Assembly: GCF_000350225.1 (NCBI RefSeq)
Contig: NW_005178873.1
Location: forward strand, 434,884-498,883
Source of the DNA: Chondrus crispus
Taxonomy: Eukaryota; Rhodophyta; Florideophyceae; Gigartinales; Gigartinaceae
Reading direction: 5' to 3'
DNA length: 64,000 nucleotides
A model generated the notes under the pieces. The model made no database searches, was not told the DNA's origin, and saw only the letters and a program-made list of their open reading frames with translations. Positions 19,803 to 30,111 of this stretch are shown here, piece by piece (within the stretch, counting starts at the first letter, position 1; each line of letters starts with the position of its first letter). The position numbers and the translations under genes are program-made.

Positions 19803-20405
19803 AGGGCACCAACAGTGATCCTCGCTCTCGAGGATCAGGATGAAGTAGAGAGGACTTGTGGTCTGTTCGCTGGGGCGCGAGCGATTCTGCGAAGGTATAC
19901 TCGCGGCGCATTTCAATTCCATCCTTGTCCCAAGCTTATTTTTTTAAAACATGCGCTTGCGCAATGGCATTCTGCGCAGTGATCTCGCCAGGAGCAAAAC
20001 AAGTTGCACAAAGTTGACAAGGATACGCCCCAGAGTTTCGACGTTTGTTTCCGCAGTCAGAAGCGAACGGAAGCCCTCCACCTCCCTCTTCTTTTCTCTG
20101 CATGCGCCTTCACATACACGTGGTACAGTTGTGTCCAAGAAATCACTTCAAATTTCGGAATTTCAATGGTGCTCGCAACGATGCAATCAGATTTCCATTC
20201 CTCCCTTTCTACGAGACCCTTCTCACTTACCCTACCCCTCACAGCCTTCTCTGCTTCAAGCTTCGCTCCGTCCGCTGGAGCAGCTGCAGCCTCGCCGGCG
20301 ACCTCCCAGGCCCATTCCCACCCCTCTCGCCCCCCACATGCCTGACCCTACCTCTACGAAGCTCCTCCTCCCCTGGATCGTTTCTATCCTTCCTGCCATA
20401 CCGCG
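19803..20405. other. Intergenic region, no gene seen
   Basis: This stretch holds the 3' region of the FKBP gene and the 5' region of the next gene. From about 20200 it becomes strongly pyrimidine-rich on the plus strand (cctccc, cccctc), like the 5' regions of petC and the GNAT gene. Short frames here are not convincing. Confidence 0.5.
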
Positions 20406-21638
20406 ATGAGCAGCTACCAAGTGGATGCCGACGACCTCTTCGACACCGCCTCGAGCGGCTCTGACGACAACGTCCCCTCCGCCATCCACCCTCCATCGCC
20501 TAAACGAGCCAGGCCTACATCCTCTTTCTCAACTCCTTCCAAAGCCGCCTTTGCTCCAGCCCCCCGCACCTCCTCCTTTCCCACGTTCAACGCCACCGCT
20601 TCATTCCGCGCGACCCCTGCCTCGCACACCAAGTCCTCCTTCCCGTCTTTTTCCGCCTCTCGCGCAACTGCTCCAATCCACCCTGATTCTCGTCTCGGTA
20701 ACCGCCCGGGTGCTGCCCACGGCCGCAACTTCACCCCACGTCCCGCATTCGGGGGCAGAGGTAACGCGCCTCGCCGCCAAGAGCCCCGCTCCTTTGCGCC
20801 GCGCGACGATGCCACGCGTGCGCATAGTTCAGCCTTGGGACCCATGGGTCGGGGACGTGGAGCCACCCTCCCAGCCCATGTCACTGGCTCTCGCACCAAT
20901 CACGTCGCCCCGGGGCGACCGGCACCCGCTGTCACACCTGGCCTTGCCGATGAGGAGGCCATCAAGGAAGCAGCCGCCATTTTGCCCGAGCATATGAGGG
21001 CGCGATACATCGAGGACGAGCGTAAAAAAGCCGCAGCCGCGAATAGGGTTGAGAGAAAACGGCCGGGACGGAGACGAAAGGACACTCGTGCGCAACAAGG
21101 GCCTCTGGGAGAGCTTAGAAAGAGGCGCGCTGCTTCGGGAACTGCTAATGGTCTGAAGAGTAAGCCGGCATTTAGTCTCGGTTCTTTGATCAAGGCTGCG
21201 AGCAAACAGGAAACTAGCCTCACCAGACGTGAGCCGAGCCGCCTAAAGAGCGCTGCGAAAATGAAAAGAGCAGAAGCTTTGAGTGTTTACACAGCGGTTT
21301 CGAGGACAAAGGAGAGCGTGGAAAGGGAGGAACGATTGCGGCGGGAACAGGAGATGAGACTACAGGAAGAGGAGAGGCAAGAGAGGGAGTTTTATGAAGA
21401 CCTTAGGGTGCGGGATCGTGAATACAGAAAGCAGCAAGCAGATGCGTGGAGAAAGGAAAAGACTGTAGCGAGCAAGATGAGGGACTCCCACTATGTCGCT
21501 TGGCTCGAGAAACATCTCTTCTCGGGTGAGGACAAGGTTAAGGAGGATAGTCTTGAGTACCTGGGGCTGCGATTGCGGCCGGTCACAGACGACGAGCAAG
21601 TATCGCGACTACTAACTATAGAAGTTACAGAGATATAG
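20406..21638 (+). CDS. Unrecognised basic protein with disordered N-half and charged coiled-coil C-half
   Basis: A 410-residue open frame without intron; start context gcgATGAG. I do not recognise a family. The N-terminal 190 residues are low-complexity (Ser/Pro/Ala/Arg), with an acidic start (DADDLFD), a PPSPKRARP nuclear-signal-like motif, a repeated SSFPxF pattern (SSFPTF, SSFPSF) and an RGRG patch. The middle (about 190-230) is helical and basic (RKRPGRRRKDTR). The C-terminal 130 residues are a long charged helix, probably coiled coil (EREERLRREQEMRLQEEERQEREFYEDLRVRDREYRKQQADAW), ending in a more ordered-looking stretch (DSHYVAWLEKHLFSGED). A nuclear RNA- or chromatin-associated protein is a reasonable guess from composition only. 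Confidence 0.6.
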   Translation: MSSYQVDADDLFDTASSGSDDNVPSAIHPPSPKRARPTSSFSTPSKAAFAPAPRTSSFPTFNATASFRATPASHTKSSFPSFSASRATAPIHPDSRLGNRPGAAHGRNFTPRPAFGGRGNAPRRQEPRSFAPRDDATRAHSSALGPMGRGRGATLPAHVTGSRTNHVAPGRPAPAVTPGLADEEAIKEAAAILPEHMRARYIEDERKKAAAANRVERKRPGRRRKDTRAQQGPLGELRKRRAASGTANGLKSKPAFSLGSLIKAASKQETSLTRREPSRLKSAAKMKRAEALSVYTAVSRTKESVEREERLRREQEMRLQEEERQEREFYEDLRVRDREYRKQQADAWRKEKTVASKMRDSHYVAWLEKHLFSGEDKVKEDSLEYLGLRLRPVTDDEQVSRLLTIEVTEI

Positions 21639-22165
21639 ACGGCCTTGTACGCCAAAGTTAGGTTGCCATCGATTATGGCGCGGCTGAGTAGGCATCTCTT
21701 CAGAGTGTACTCTCGAAGTAACGAAAGCATGCGGTACGGTCGCGATTATCCATCGCTTCTAAGAACATAGAAATAAGAGTTTTAACTTCTTGCTCTTGTC
21801 CCGTTCTGGACAAAGACAGCGCTCATATTGTGGTTGCCGTGCAGAAAATCTGCAGGTGTCGCTAATTTGATCGACTTCGGAGCACAGCATACACATGAAA
21901 AAACACCGGAAACGCATGGTTGGAGAGTTGGCTTGTACAGCAGCTTCTCACTGCCACTGCGCCATATACATATGTATTACAGATTTGTACACAAACGGAA
22001 GGGTATTCGTCACTACAGTAGTACGCGATAGTATGATTGCACCAGTCGTACTTTGTGTGCTTCCCGTAGGAAGACAGGATCCAAGAACCAAAACATTTTG
22101 CACGACTCGACTTGCGTAAAAACTTCCGATCGCTTTTTTTTTAAGCATCTTGCGTGCGAACACTC
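21639..22165. other. Convergent 3' intergenic region, no gene seen
   Basis: This is a tail-to-tail gap between the coiled-coil gene (+) and the FSP1-like gene (-). It presumably contains both polyadenylation regions. An 11-nt T-run with neighbours lies near 22132-22142. No RNA gene is recognised. Confidence 0.5.
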
Positions 22166-23278
22166 TCACACGCCAATCTCACTCTTCGCTTTGAATGTCA
22201 ACATCGTCTTGTTCTTCAGTGCCGGTAGGAGAACGTAATCATTGCCAATGGCAGTCCTCGCGACACCACTTTTTGGACCAGTCGTAACGACAAACACAGA
22301 CGGAGCGGGCCTCTTCCTCTTCATCTTTGCGTTGAGAGCATCCAAAGGTTCCTTCTCCTCAATGGCCTTCAATGTCGATATAATATTGCCAGCAACAACC
22401 TTTTTGTTATTGAAGGCATTTGGCGCTGTGTTTGTTAACGCAGTGCAACAATCACCGACCGCAAAGATCTTTCCATCACTGGCGTGGACCCTGAAATAGT
22501 CATCGACTTTAACCCAACCTGCCTCGTCGAGGCAAGCAGCCAATAGACCCTGTTTAAAGAATGCAGTGGACGGCTGAATTCCAACTGCTTCAAGCACTCT
22601 CTCTGCTTCGAGCCTCTCGCCCGACTTTCCCAACGTCCATGCACCGTTCTCTTCCACCGCACGTTCGTTCAACACAACCCGTACGCCAAGTTTCTCCAGC
22701 TTTGTCTTCACCTTAGCTGCCCCGGCCGGATTCAGTTCCGGTACGAGATGTTCGCCAGCATGCACCAAAGTAATTGCAACGTTTTTGTCCTGTTGCTTCG
22801 CGTACGCGGCAAGATCGCCTGCCAGTTCTGTACCGATAGCCCCACCACCGATAATGAGGACGCTAGACGCTTCTAGCAACTGTTTCCCTTCCCGTACATG
22901 CATCTCTCTCCTCTCCGATAGCGTACCCTCTCCTACAAGCTCTCTCCCAAGCGCCGGGATCTTTGTCCGAGCTCCTGTCGCGACGAGACAAACATCAAAG
23001 GGAATAGTCTCTCCCGTCGCCAATTTCGCGGATACCAAGGAGAGGGAGAGAATAGTAGAGCGAACGTGTGTAACGCCATGCTTCGTTGCCCATGCAGCAA
23101 GATCCATAAGATTAGCGTCTGCGACGGCGCGATCAAACAGGGCGCGGATGGCGGCCCATGGGATCTCAATATAGGCTTTGGGCTCTGCAAGGGTAATGTG
23201 AAGATCCGGCATGGACTTCCGCAGGACGACTGCGGCACTCAGGCCGGCCATGCCGCCGCCGATGACAAGGACGTGCAT
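22166..23278 (-). CDS. FSP1/AIFM2-like FAD-dependent NAD(P)H oxidoreductase
   Basis: A 370-residue flavoprotein, close to the length of human FSP1/AIFM2 and plant homologues. The start is the ATG at 23278; the extra codon upstream is GTG. The N-terminal FAD-binding Rossmann motif is LVIGGGMAGLSAAVVLRK. The second, NAD(P)-binding motif is VLIIGGGAIGTELAGDLA, and the conserved FAD contact is KIFAVGDCC. The family reduces quinones (coenzyme Q, vitamin K or plastoquinone-like) with NAD(P)H and protects membranes from lipid peroxidation, but this enzyme's substrate is not shown by sequence. The N-terminus (MHVLV) lacks the myristoylation glycine of mammalian FSP1, and there is no obvious organelle signal, so membrane targeting must differ or be absent. 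There is no intron. Confidence 0.85.
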   Translation of the reverse strand: MHVLVIGGGMAGLSAAVVLRKSMPDLHITLAEPKAYIEIPWAAIRALFDRAVADANLMDLAAWATKHGVTHVRSTILSLSLVSAKLATGETIPFDVCLVATGARTKIPALGRELVGEGTLSERREMHVREGKQLLEASSVLIIGGGAIGTELAGDLAAYAKQQDKNVAITLVHAGEHLVPELNPAGAAKVKTKLEKLGVRVVLNERAVEENGAWTLGKSGERLEAERVLEAVGIQPSTAFFKQGLLAACLDEAGWVKVDDYFRVHASDGKIFAVGDCCTALTNTAPNAFNNKKVVAGNIISTLKAIEEKEPLDALNAKMKRKRPAPSVFVVTTGPKSGVARTAIGNDYVLLPALKNKTMLTFKAKSEIGV

Positions 23279-23966
23279 CACAGAGGTCCAACGTTGATAG
23301 CCTAGAAGGAATTTGGTGGATGGACAGACTGTGCCACGAGTTTATGACGGGAAGCAGCGGACGCAGTGGTCAAGGCGTGGAGGTTGTAGATGTGCTGTAT
23401 CCTGGAGCAACATGGCTGGCTACATCGGATTTCGGACAACGTAAATTTATTGTCACGGGGGAAGAAGAGTGGAGATCGGCGTAAGAAGGATCGGACGCGA
23501 TGAAGCGGTGCTAAGCCACGTTGCACACTGGCACGGGGGCTTGAGATACAGTTGACGTCACGTCAAACGAAAGAAGCAAACCATGGAGCAACCGACTGTA
23601 AAACTTTATTGAAATGCAGGCCTTACAGCCAATAAGACGTTTATATTCGTTCACAGGAGATCGAGGGTTCGATGCTCCCGCAATAAAGTTTGAGATAATT
23701 GTGAGATATTTTTAGGGAAAAATTGCATTTTACTGTAGAGGGAGATTTTCTACTGTAGTCCGAGATTTTATTTGAATTTTAGAGAAGCGCACGCGGACGG
23801 CCCGGCGGAATCCGGGCCGGACGCGTGGACGCTTCCGGAAGGAATTACGTAGAAATAAAAGAGAGGTGGTGATGGGCGCTGCGGGAAAAAGGGGGGACAC
23901 CACTCGGCGGACCCTCACGACGGAACGGCACGCTCCCCAAACCGCCTCCCCCATTTCACCACCAAC
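23279..23966. other. Intergenic region and 5' flank of a retroelement
   Basis: A 688-bp stretch. An 11-bp inverted repeat (aaactttattg near 23603 and caataaagttt near 23682) encloses about 90 bp containing gagggttcgatgctccc, which resembles a tRNA T-arm but has no matching D and anticodon arms. Between 23700 and 23800 tactgtag is repeated. This stretch probably contains the 5' LTR and leader of the following element, but I could not match it to a 3' copy, so no LTR is called. Confidence 0.4.
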
Positions 23967-25862
23967 ATGGTACTGTTGTGGAGGGCCGACGCAGACACAA
24001 GTGCGGGCCCTAACCCTTTTACTTACGATGGGTCGAACGGGTCAGATTTTTCCAAGTTTCTGTTCGTCTACGAGAACATCATCATGCGCGGCAAGCCTGA
24101 CGAGGAGAAGGCAGGAGCTATCTTATGCCACCTCGAGGGTGCCGCGTTCTACTATAACTATGACACGTATAGTCATAATAGGAGTCTGACCGAGGCCGCC
24201 AGTAGCTGGGACGGTGTGAAGAACGCCCTGTCTGACCATTCTGTGGAGATACGGAGGCCAGAAGAAAACATCCAGAAGGCTATGAGTTGCCGACTGGATG
24301 GTAGGAACTTGCTTACTTCGATGGATGAAATGGACAAGCTCTACAGGAGGGCTGGTTTCAACGACGGGGCAAAGTACGGCTTTCTTCGCAATGCCGTAAT
24401 GGCACATTTGTATGTTGCTCAGTTCGCGATCTATCGTTCTCCGACGACGTACGAAGAACTGATGAACGTGAAGGACTTTGCTGCAGGCCGTGACGCCTTT
24501 AAGGCGGCGAAAACTGCTGCGCAGTCCGTTGAACCTGTGACGCCCAAGCGTGTATTGATGCATTCTGATGTGGATCCTCGACAGGTCAAGCTGGAGAACA
24601 AGGAAGATGCTATCAATAGCCGGCTGGTGGAACTGTCACTGATGATGAACAAACGACAGACGCCAGGGGACAGTGATACGAATTGGACATGTTCCTATTG
24701 CAAGGAACCAGGGCATTCAGCGACTCGTTGTCGTTCCAACCCACACCGTGGTACTCATTGCCCGACGTGTAGGAAGATTGGACACACAACGGAGACTTGC
24801 TGGTCCCGCTTTGCGAGAAAGAATGTGGCTCATGCACGTCCTCAAGGTAACGCTGACGCAGGAAGCGCTTATGGCCCCAAAGCAGGCGGTTCTGCCAACG
24901 CCAGCGAAAAGGCCACCACAGACTCGAAGCAGGTCACGGTCATAACTGAGATCACCAAGGGAAAATTGGTGGCAGCCACGAAACGCAACGCCGAAAGAGA
25001 GGCCTTGCCGAAGCAGTCGAAGAACGGTGAGGAAGTTTTGATCCGGAGGCTGCTGAATCCCACTCCAGTAGCTCCTATGGGAACTCTCCCCTGGAATGAA
25101 CCGCTAAGAGGGCCGAGAGTGAAGCCTACACGCCAGAAGAAGAATGTTTCAAAGAAGGCTGCACTCCAGGAGCACGTCGGCAAGTACAACGTCGTGTCAG
25201 AGCTGGCGAATGAGTCGTCTGATCTAACATTTGGACAACTTGTCCCTGGAGACGCTGAAGGAGCAAGGAAGGAGATGAAGCGCATTCTATCCAGGAGATT
25301 GGGGCGTTCTCGCGGGTTTGCGGGCCACACGGATGTCTTCCCGAGGCGTCTTCGGGTGGTTACTGTTCAAGTTTATGGAACTGATGCTGAAGCACTATTG
25401 GATTCGGGTGCGGTGCCGAACATCATGTCGCCGCACCTCATGAAGAGACTTTCTCTGACGCCAGAGAGTACGAAGAAACACATCACTGTGGCAGATGGGA
25501 CGAGCTCCCCTTGTGTTGGATCACTGCGCCAGGTCCCGGTCTCGTTTGGGGGACTGGTGAGCATGATGGACTTCCTTGTCGTTACGGTAACACCGTACGA
25601 CGTCATCGTGGGGATGCCGTCGTTAGAGGAGCTCCAAACGTGCATTGACTTGGGGCAACAGCATGTCCAAGTAACTGTGGGTGCTGAGACGATTCGACTA
25701 AGTCTTGAGATGGATGAAGACCGTAAGAAGCCGGGATCCGCTACCGACAGTGAGGACTTCACGTCAGACTCGGGGGTCGTGCCGGCTGACTTGACTGATA
25801 CGGATGAAGACTTCGTCCTTTCGCTCCGTGAAAGGGTGCCGTTTGAACCAGACCTTGCTTGA
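23967..25862 (+). pseudogene. Gag-protease region of element 1
   Basis: A 631-residue open frame starting ccaacATGG. The first 200 residues are a helical Gag-like region. Two zinc knuckles of CX2CX4HX4C type follow, CSYCKEPGHSATRC and CPTCRKIGHTTETC, with about 10 residues between them. The C-terminal third is a retropepsin-like aspartic protease with the catalytic motif ALLDSGAVPN and the flap-side strand YDVIVGMPSLEEL. The frame ends at a TGA, after which the same frame stays open into pol, so this is a single nonsense change or a read-through design. Because pol has further breaks, decay is more likely. Confidence 0.8.
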
Positions 25863-28687
25863 GCGGGAGCAGTCACTGAGGACGAAGATCCTCATGCTGG
25901 ACTTCCGGACCTAGCTGAGGAAGGCTCACAGTACGAGCCGGCAGATGAGAAAGAGAAAAGAGATGAGAGGGAGGGACTTCTCATGTCTAAGCTGAGCCAT
26001 ATCAGCAGAGAGAACGCCGACCGCATAATGTGTTCTATTGAGAGTATGGGAATAGCCGCATGGTCTTTGGACGACCTCAGGCCGGCAGGTGTCCCTGTGT
26101 CACATTCGTTTGAGTTAACTGACGACACACCCATTTCGCACGCCGTTCGGAGGGTCCCTCCGAGACACAACGCGGTAGTGCGTGAGGCGATCGAGAAGAT
26201 GCAGAAAGCAGGGATCATTACCCCCTCTGTAGTTCCTTGGTCATTTCCGGTCGTCATCGCAACGAAGAAGGACGGGAAACCCCGCTCTGTGTTGACTACC
26301 GCGCGCTTAACCGGGTGATGAAGGCCAACAAGTGGCCGTTGCCTAAAATGGAAGAGATATTCGACGACCTTGAAGGAAGCAAATTATTCACTACCCTGGA
26401 CTTGTTCTCGGGTTATTGGCAAGTGCGTATGGCTTCGTGGTGCAAAGAACAGACGACGTCTGTCTGTCGGTACGGGACCTTTCAATTTGAAGTGATGCCA
26501 TTCGTCGGGCTCATGAACGCTCCTTCAACATTTCAAAGGATGATGGATGGCGTATTCAGAGACCTGCCATTCGTCCGAGTATACCTGGATGACGTGGTCA
26601 TCTTTTCGAAGTCCTTGGACGTCCATGTTGACCACTTAATTGAAGTGTTCGAGCTGGTTGCTCGCAGTGGATTGAAGTTGAAGCTTGCGAAGTGTTCCTT
26701 AGCGCAATCACAGACCAGGCTATTGGGGCACGTCATCGGAAAGAAAGGGATTGAGGTGGATCCCGAGAAGACATCGATCATTTGGGACACCCCCGAGCCG
26801 CGCACCAACACAGATTTACGAAGCTTCCTTGGGCTAGCGCGGTATTACCGCCGATTTATCCCTAAGTTCGCAGAAGTCTCTGCATCGTTGCATGCTGCTA
26901 CTTCTACCAAAGTCGAATTTGAATGTACGGAAGAGATGCAGACCGCCTTCCAGGAGTTGAAGAAGAGGGTGACGTCTCCTCCGCTGTTGGCGCCCCGGAA
27001 GTTTGACGAACCCTTCGTGGTCGAGACAGATGCATCTAATGTGGCAGTGGGAGCAGTCCTGGCTCAGAAGAAGGAAGACAAGAAGGTTCACCCGATACAA
27101 TACGCCAGCAGGACGATGACGGAGACTAAGAAGAAGTACTCCACCTGTGAGAAAGAAGCATTAGCGGTGATCTTCGCGCTAAAGAAAGTTCGGGTGTATT
27201 TGCTCTCAACGCAAAAGTTCAAGTTGATTACGGATCACCAAGCGCTTCAGTATGCGTTCAAAAAGAAGGACATCCACGGTAGACTTGCCCGTTGGTTGGA
27301 TTTCCTGGCGGAGTACGAATTCGAGATATTGTACCGCCCCGGCTCAAAGAATTGTGACGCTGACTTTCTCTCGCGTCTACGAGAAGACGATGGCAGGCGC
27401 GAGGAGGATGAGGGGGACCTGGTATGTGCTGCCGCTTTTGCGAAAGGAGATATACTGGAAGACATGAAACCTCATTTGCGGGAAACGTACCGTTATCTCG
27501 AAGGCGACGAGATGGTCGAGCAAGATGCTGCGCAGAGGCGCAGAATCAAGAAGAACTCCAGGAGGTTCCTTGCCTGGAACGGAAGGCTGTTTTGCAGGAC
27601 GAAGAATGGGATCAGAACAATCCCTTCTCGGGGGACTCGACTGCAGATATTGCGGTCGCTGCATGACGACATTGGCCACTGGGACGCTACAGCTACGAAT
27701 CAGTTCGTCCTTGACAGATATTAGTGGCCGGGAGTTCATGGTGATATCTACGCCTACGTTCGTGGATGTGAAGGCTGCCAAAAGGCTGGGCCCATCGCGA
27801 CGTACGAGAGCACGGCGGTGATACCAGTCTCTCAGCTCTTTGAGACATTCTCGATAGACTTTGCGGGACCCCTTCCCAAGACGAAGAACGGAAAACGTTA
27901 CATCCTGATATCAGTCGAACATCTGACTGGTTGGCCCCTGGCTTGGGCAACCGAGACCGCTACGTCTGCGGAAGTTGTCAAGTTCGTGAAGGAGGAGATC
28001 ATCCATTCGTTTGGTCCCCCTCGGACTATAGTCTCAGATAACGCAACATGTTTCAGCGCGACAGCGTTGAAGAACTTCATGGTACAACAGGTAATTTCAT
28101 GGAAACCGGTCCTCGCCTATGCTCCCATGTCGAACGGAAAAGCGGAGCGTATGGTTGGGACCATCAAGCGTTCAATTCGGAAGACGCTATTAGGTCAGGG
28201 CGCCGCCACCTCTAAATGGGAATCGGAGTTGAAACAGATTCTCTACGGGTACCGTCGGCGCCGACTGTCCCACGGGTTCTCCCCGTTCGAGTTGATGTAT
28301 GGAGTGAAGCCGCCCTCGCAACCCCAGACCGAGTCGAACCGAATCCGGTGGGGGGGCGTTGAGGGGCGCAACTTAGACCTGTTAGCGAGCCTCGCGCTCC
28401 GAGCGACGAGGACTGCTAAACAGTTGGACAGAAAGAGCAAGAAGATGGCAGTTATCTCACAACGCCAATTTGACGTAGGCGACCAGGTTGTGGTTGCCCG
28501 AGGAACAGCCTTGGGAGGGCTACGGAAGTGGGCTTTAGGAGAATCGAAGTACTACGGCCCCTGCCGGGTAGTACGGGCAAAGCACCCGCGGTACACACTC
28601 GTGTCGCCGGGTTTGCGTTACAGTCGACGGGATATACATGCGAGGCGTTTAATCCCCTTTATTCAGAAACCCGCACATCTTATGTAG
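25863..28687 (+). pseudogene. Pol region of element 1 (RT-RNase H-integrase), broken
   Basis: The reverse transcriptase begins after a linker, with VPWSFPVVIATKKDGKPR; a 1-nt loss near 26283 then moves the frame before CVDYRALN. The catalytic YLDD box (VYLDDVVIFSK) is intact. RNase H follows (VVETDASNVAVGAVLAQ, then TDHQALQYA and NCDADFLSR). The integrase region is crossed by a TAG at 27722 where the family has a Tyr (RY-stop-WPGVHGD). The catalytic residues of the integrase core are present (SIDFAGPLPK, TIVSDNATCF, and the Glu in NGKAERMVGTIK). There is no chromodomain at the C-terminus. Confidence 0.82.
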
Positions 28688-29182
28688 ATGTGATGCATGG
28701 GGAAATTGCCCCATGGACTGGTGCGGGGATCACTATGAGGAGTAGGATGACAGAGACGATGTAGTTGAGAAACTTCGCTGGTATTAGGCTCTCCGTGCGT
28801 TCTAAAGACTGTGAGAAGAGTTGTTAAGGGTTACAGAAAGAGTCGAAATGAGACATCAACGGGAGTCAAGGTTGTCCGACAGAGAGCGGCAATGTGCATT
28901 CTAGCGGAATGAGGAAGGAAGAGGCCGTTCGATCAAGAAACGTCGATGCTATAGGAGTTACGGTGACGCAAGGTCTGGCATTGTGATCTATGAAGGCGGC
29001 GGAATGGTCGGAACGACTACAGAAGACGTATAAATGCAGGGTGCGTCGGTGTATATGCGGCTGAGAGAGACTGGAACTACGGCAACGTATGATTCAAATG
29101 GATTAGTGCATAATTCATGCGTGAATTGGTGAATCTCTTACCGCATGCAGTCTTGTATGTGAGCCACAGGTGGTAGGCTTGA
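28688..29182. other. 3' flank of element 1, no gene called
   Basis: A purine-rich stretch (aatgaggaaggaagagg, about 28907-28924) could be the polypurine tract of element 1, but no LTR start could be matched after it. On the minus strand this interval contains a well-formed 81-nt candidate intron (29141 to 29061) linked to the histone-tail fragment, described there. Confidence 0.35.
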
Positions 29183-29566
29183 TCAGTTGATGCGACAGTC
29201 ACGTAAATGACGAGTTGGTCGAGCCAAAGGGTGATGAAAGCATGCCCAACTTGTTTCTCGATCTGGTTCTGGAAAGACTTCACTGGAAGTCAGGTCCGGG
29301 AGTACCCGTTGAGGATGGTAAGTCGTCTTGGTCCATGAAAAATGACGTAATACACTCGAGGTTACAGTTTGCCGGTTATCGTCAGACAGTGCTTGCTCAT
29401 TTCTCCGCGACGAAACGAACGCGGCCGAAGGCTCAGGCGACGCGGAAACCACGCGGCCTGAGGCAAAGGAGACGCGATCCGAAAGACGGGCCGCCTTGGT
29501 GGCAATCGCTCGACGAGGTGCCTTCCCGCCAGTGGAAGCCCTCAACGTCTGCCTGGTCCGAGCCAT
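29183..29566 (-). pseudogene. Histone H3 N-terminal tail fragment, histone fold not recognisable
   Basis: The frame opens with MARTRQTLRASTGGKAPR and continues RAIATKAARLS, which is unmistakably the H3 tail. It differs from canonical H3 at K4 (Arg), A7 (Leu), K9 (Ala), K18 (Arg), Q19 (Ala), L20 (Ile) and K27 (Leu); K14 and K23 are kept. After residue 29 the H3 sequence stops: no RYRPGTVALREIR, LPFQRLV or AYLVGLFEDT is found in this frame. Further on, the minus strand has GT-AG candidate introns of typical length (about 29365-29269 and 29141-29061) that would join a helical segment (NQIEKQVGHAFITLW and on), which resembles an H3 fold only weakly. The ATG lies about 9 bp from the edge of the 3037-bp tandem array and overlaps the end of a truncated C2 reading frame. 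It is either a broken H3, a chimeric gene or a very divergent H3 variant. Confidence 0.6.
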
Positions 29567-29574
29567 GTCGCACA

Positions 29575-29934
29575 GCTTCCATCGTCTTCGTCAAGAGTAA
29601 CGATTATGAACGGGTTTGGTGTGCAGTCGCCACCATTGATTCCGCATCGAGACACTAATTTTTCCAGGTTTTGCTGAGCATCAATCAAGTGACTCGTAGT
29701 TTTGACGAACCCGTTCTCAATGTTGCCTTTTTCAAGGTCCGAAGTCGAGGAAAAATCTTCAGTGGCGTCTGCCACTATGTCTCTGGTCTTCTCCACGAAT
29801 GTCTTCGCTGAGTTAATCGCTGCGGCAATTTCACAAACCGTTTCTGTGTCTAGTTCACTTTTCGGTTCTAGCGCCGGGAGCTCATGGCATGAGTCGATAC
29901 TCAGTGTCAAGGTTGTTTGCTGTCCAAATTTCAT
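29575..29934 (-). pseudogene. C2-domain gene, copy 1, 3'-truncated at the array edge
   Basis: This is identical to the first 120 codons of the intact copy at 32042-32971. It runs from the ATG at 29934 to the array edge, where the shared sequence ends at VTLDEDDGS. Beyond the junction the frame reads a few foreign residues (CATWLGPGRR) and stops, overlapping the start of the histone-tail frame in another phase. Half of the C2 domain is missing, so it is unlikely to work. Confidence 0.8.
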
Positions 29935-30111
29935 CCTGCGTCTGGTCTGGCAGGTGCTGGCGAAGCAAGTAGTAATGTAATGTTGAGTCGTCTTGAGCAA
30001 TTGAAACCCCTTCTCAGTCGCACTTCCGCAAAATCTGAGAGATTGTTCGATGCAGATGAGTAGAAGAGTCCCACGGAGATTTCTCAATATCCGCCTTCGC
30101 CCAATGAACAC

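Larger units (their letters stand above)
23967..28687 (+). mobile_element. Decayed Ty3/gypsy retrotransposon, internal region (element 1)
   Basis: Gag, protease, reverse transcriptase, RNase H and integrase lie in the Ty3/gypsy order. The frame is broken by one TGA (25860-25862), one frameshift near 26283 and one TAG (27722-27724). No flanking LTR pair could be matched by eye. The element is oriented as the plus-strand genes and ends about 0.5 kb before the histone-tail fragment. Confidence 0.85.

Noticed and set aside
23655..23690. Possible tRNA gene or tRNA-derived SINE (gggttcgatgctccc)
   Set aside because: Only a T-arm-like motif is present, with imperfect stem pairing and no D arm, anticodon arm or acceptor stem.
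28688..29182. 3' LTR of element 1
   Set aside because: No sequence here could be matched to the 5' flank at 23279-23966, so an LTR pair is not supported.
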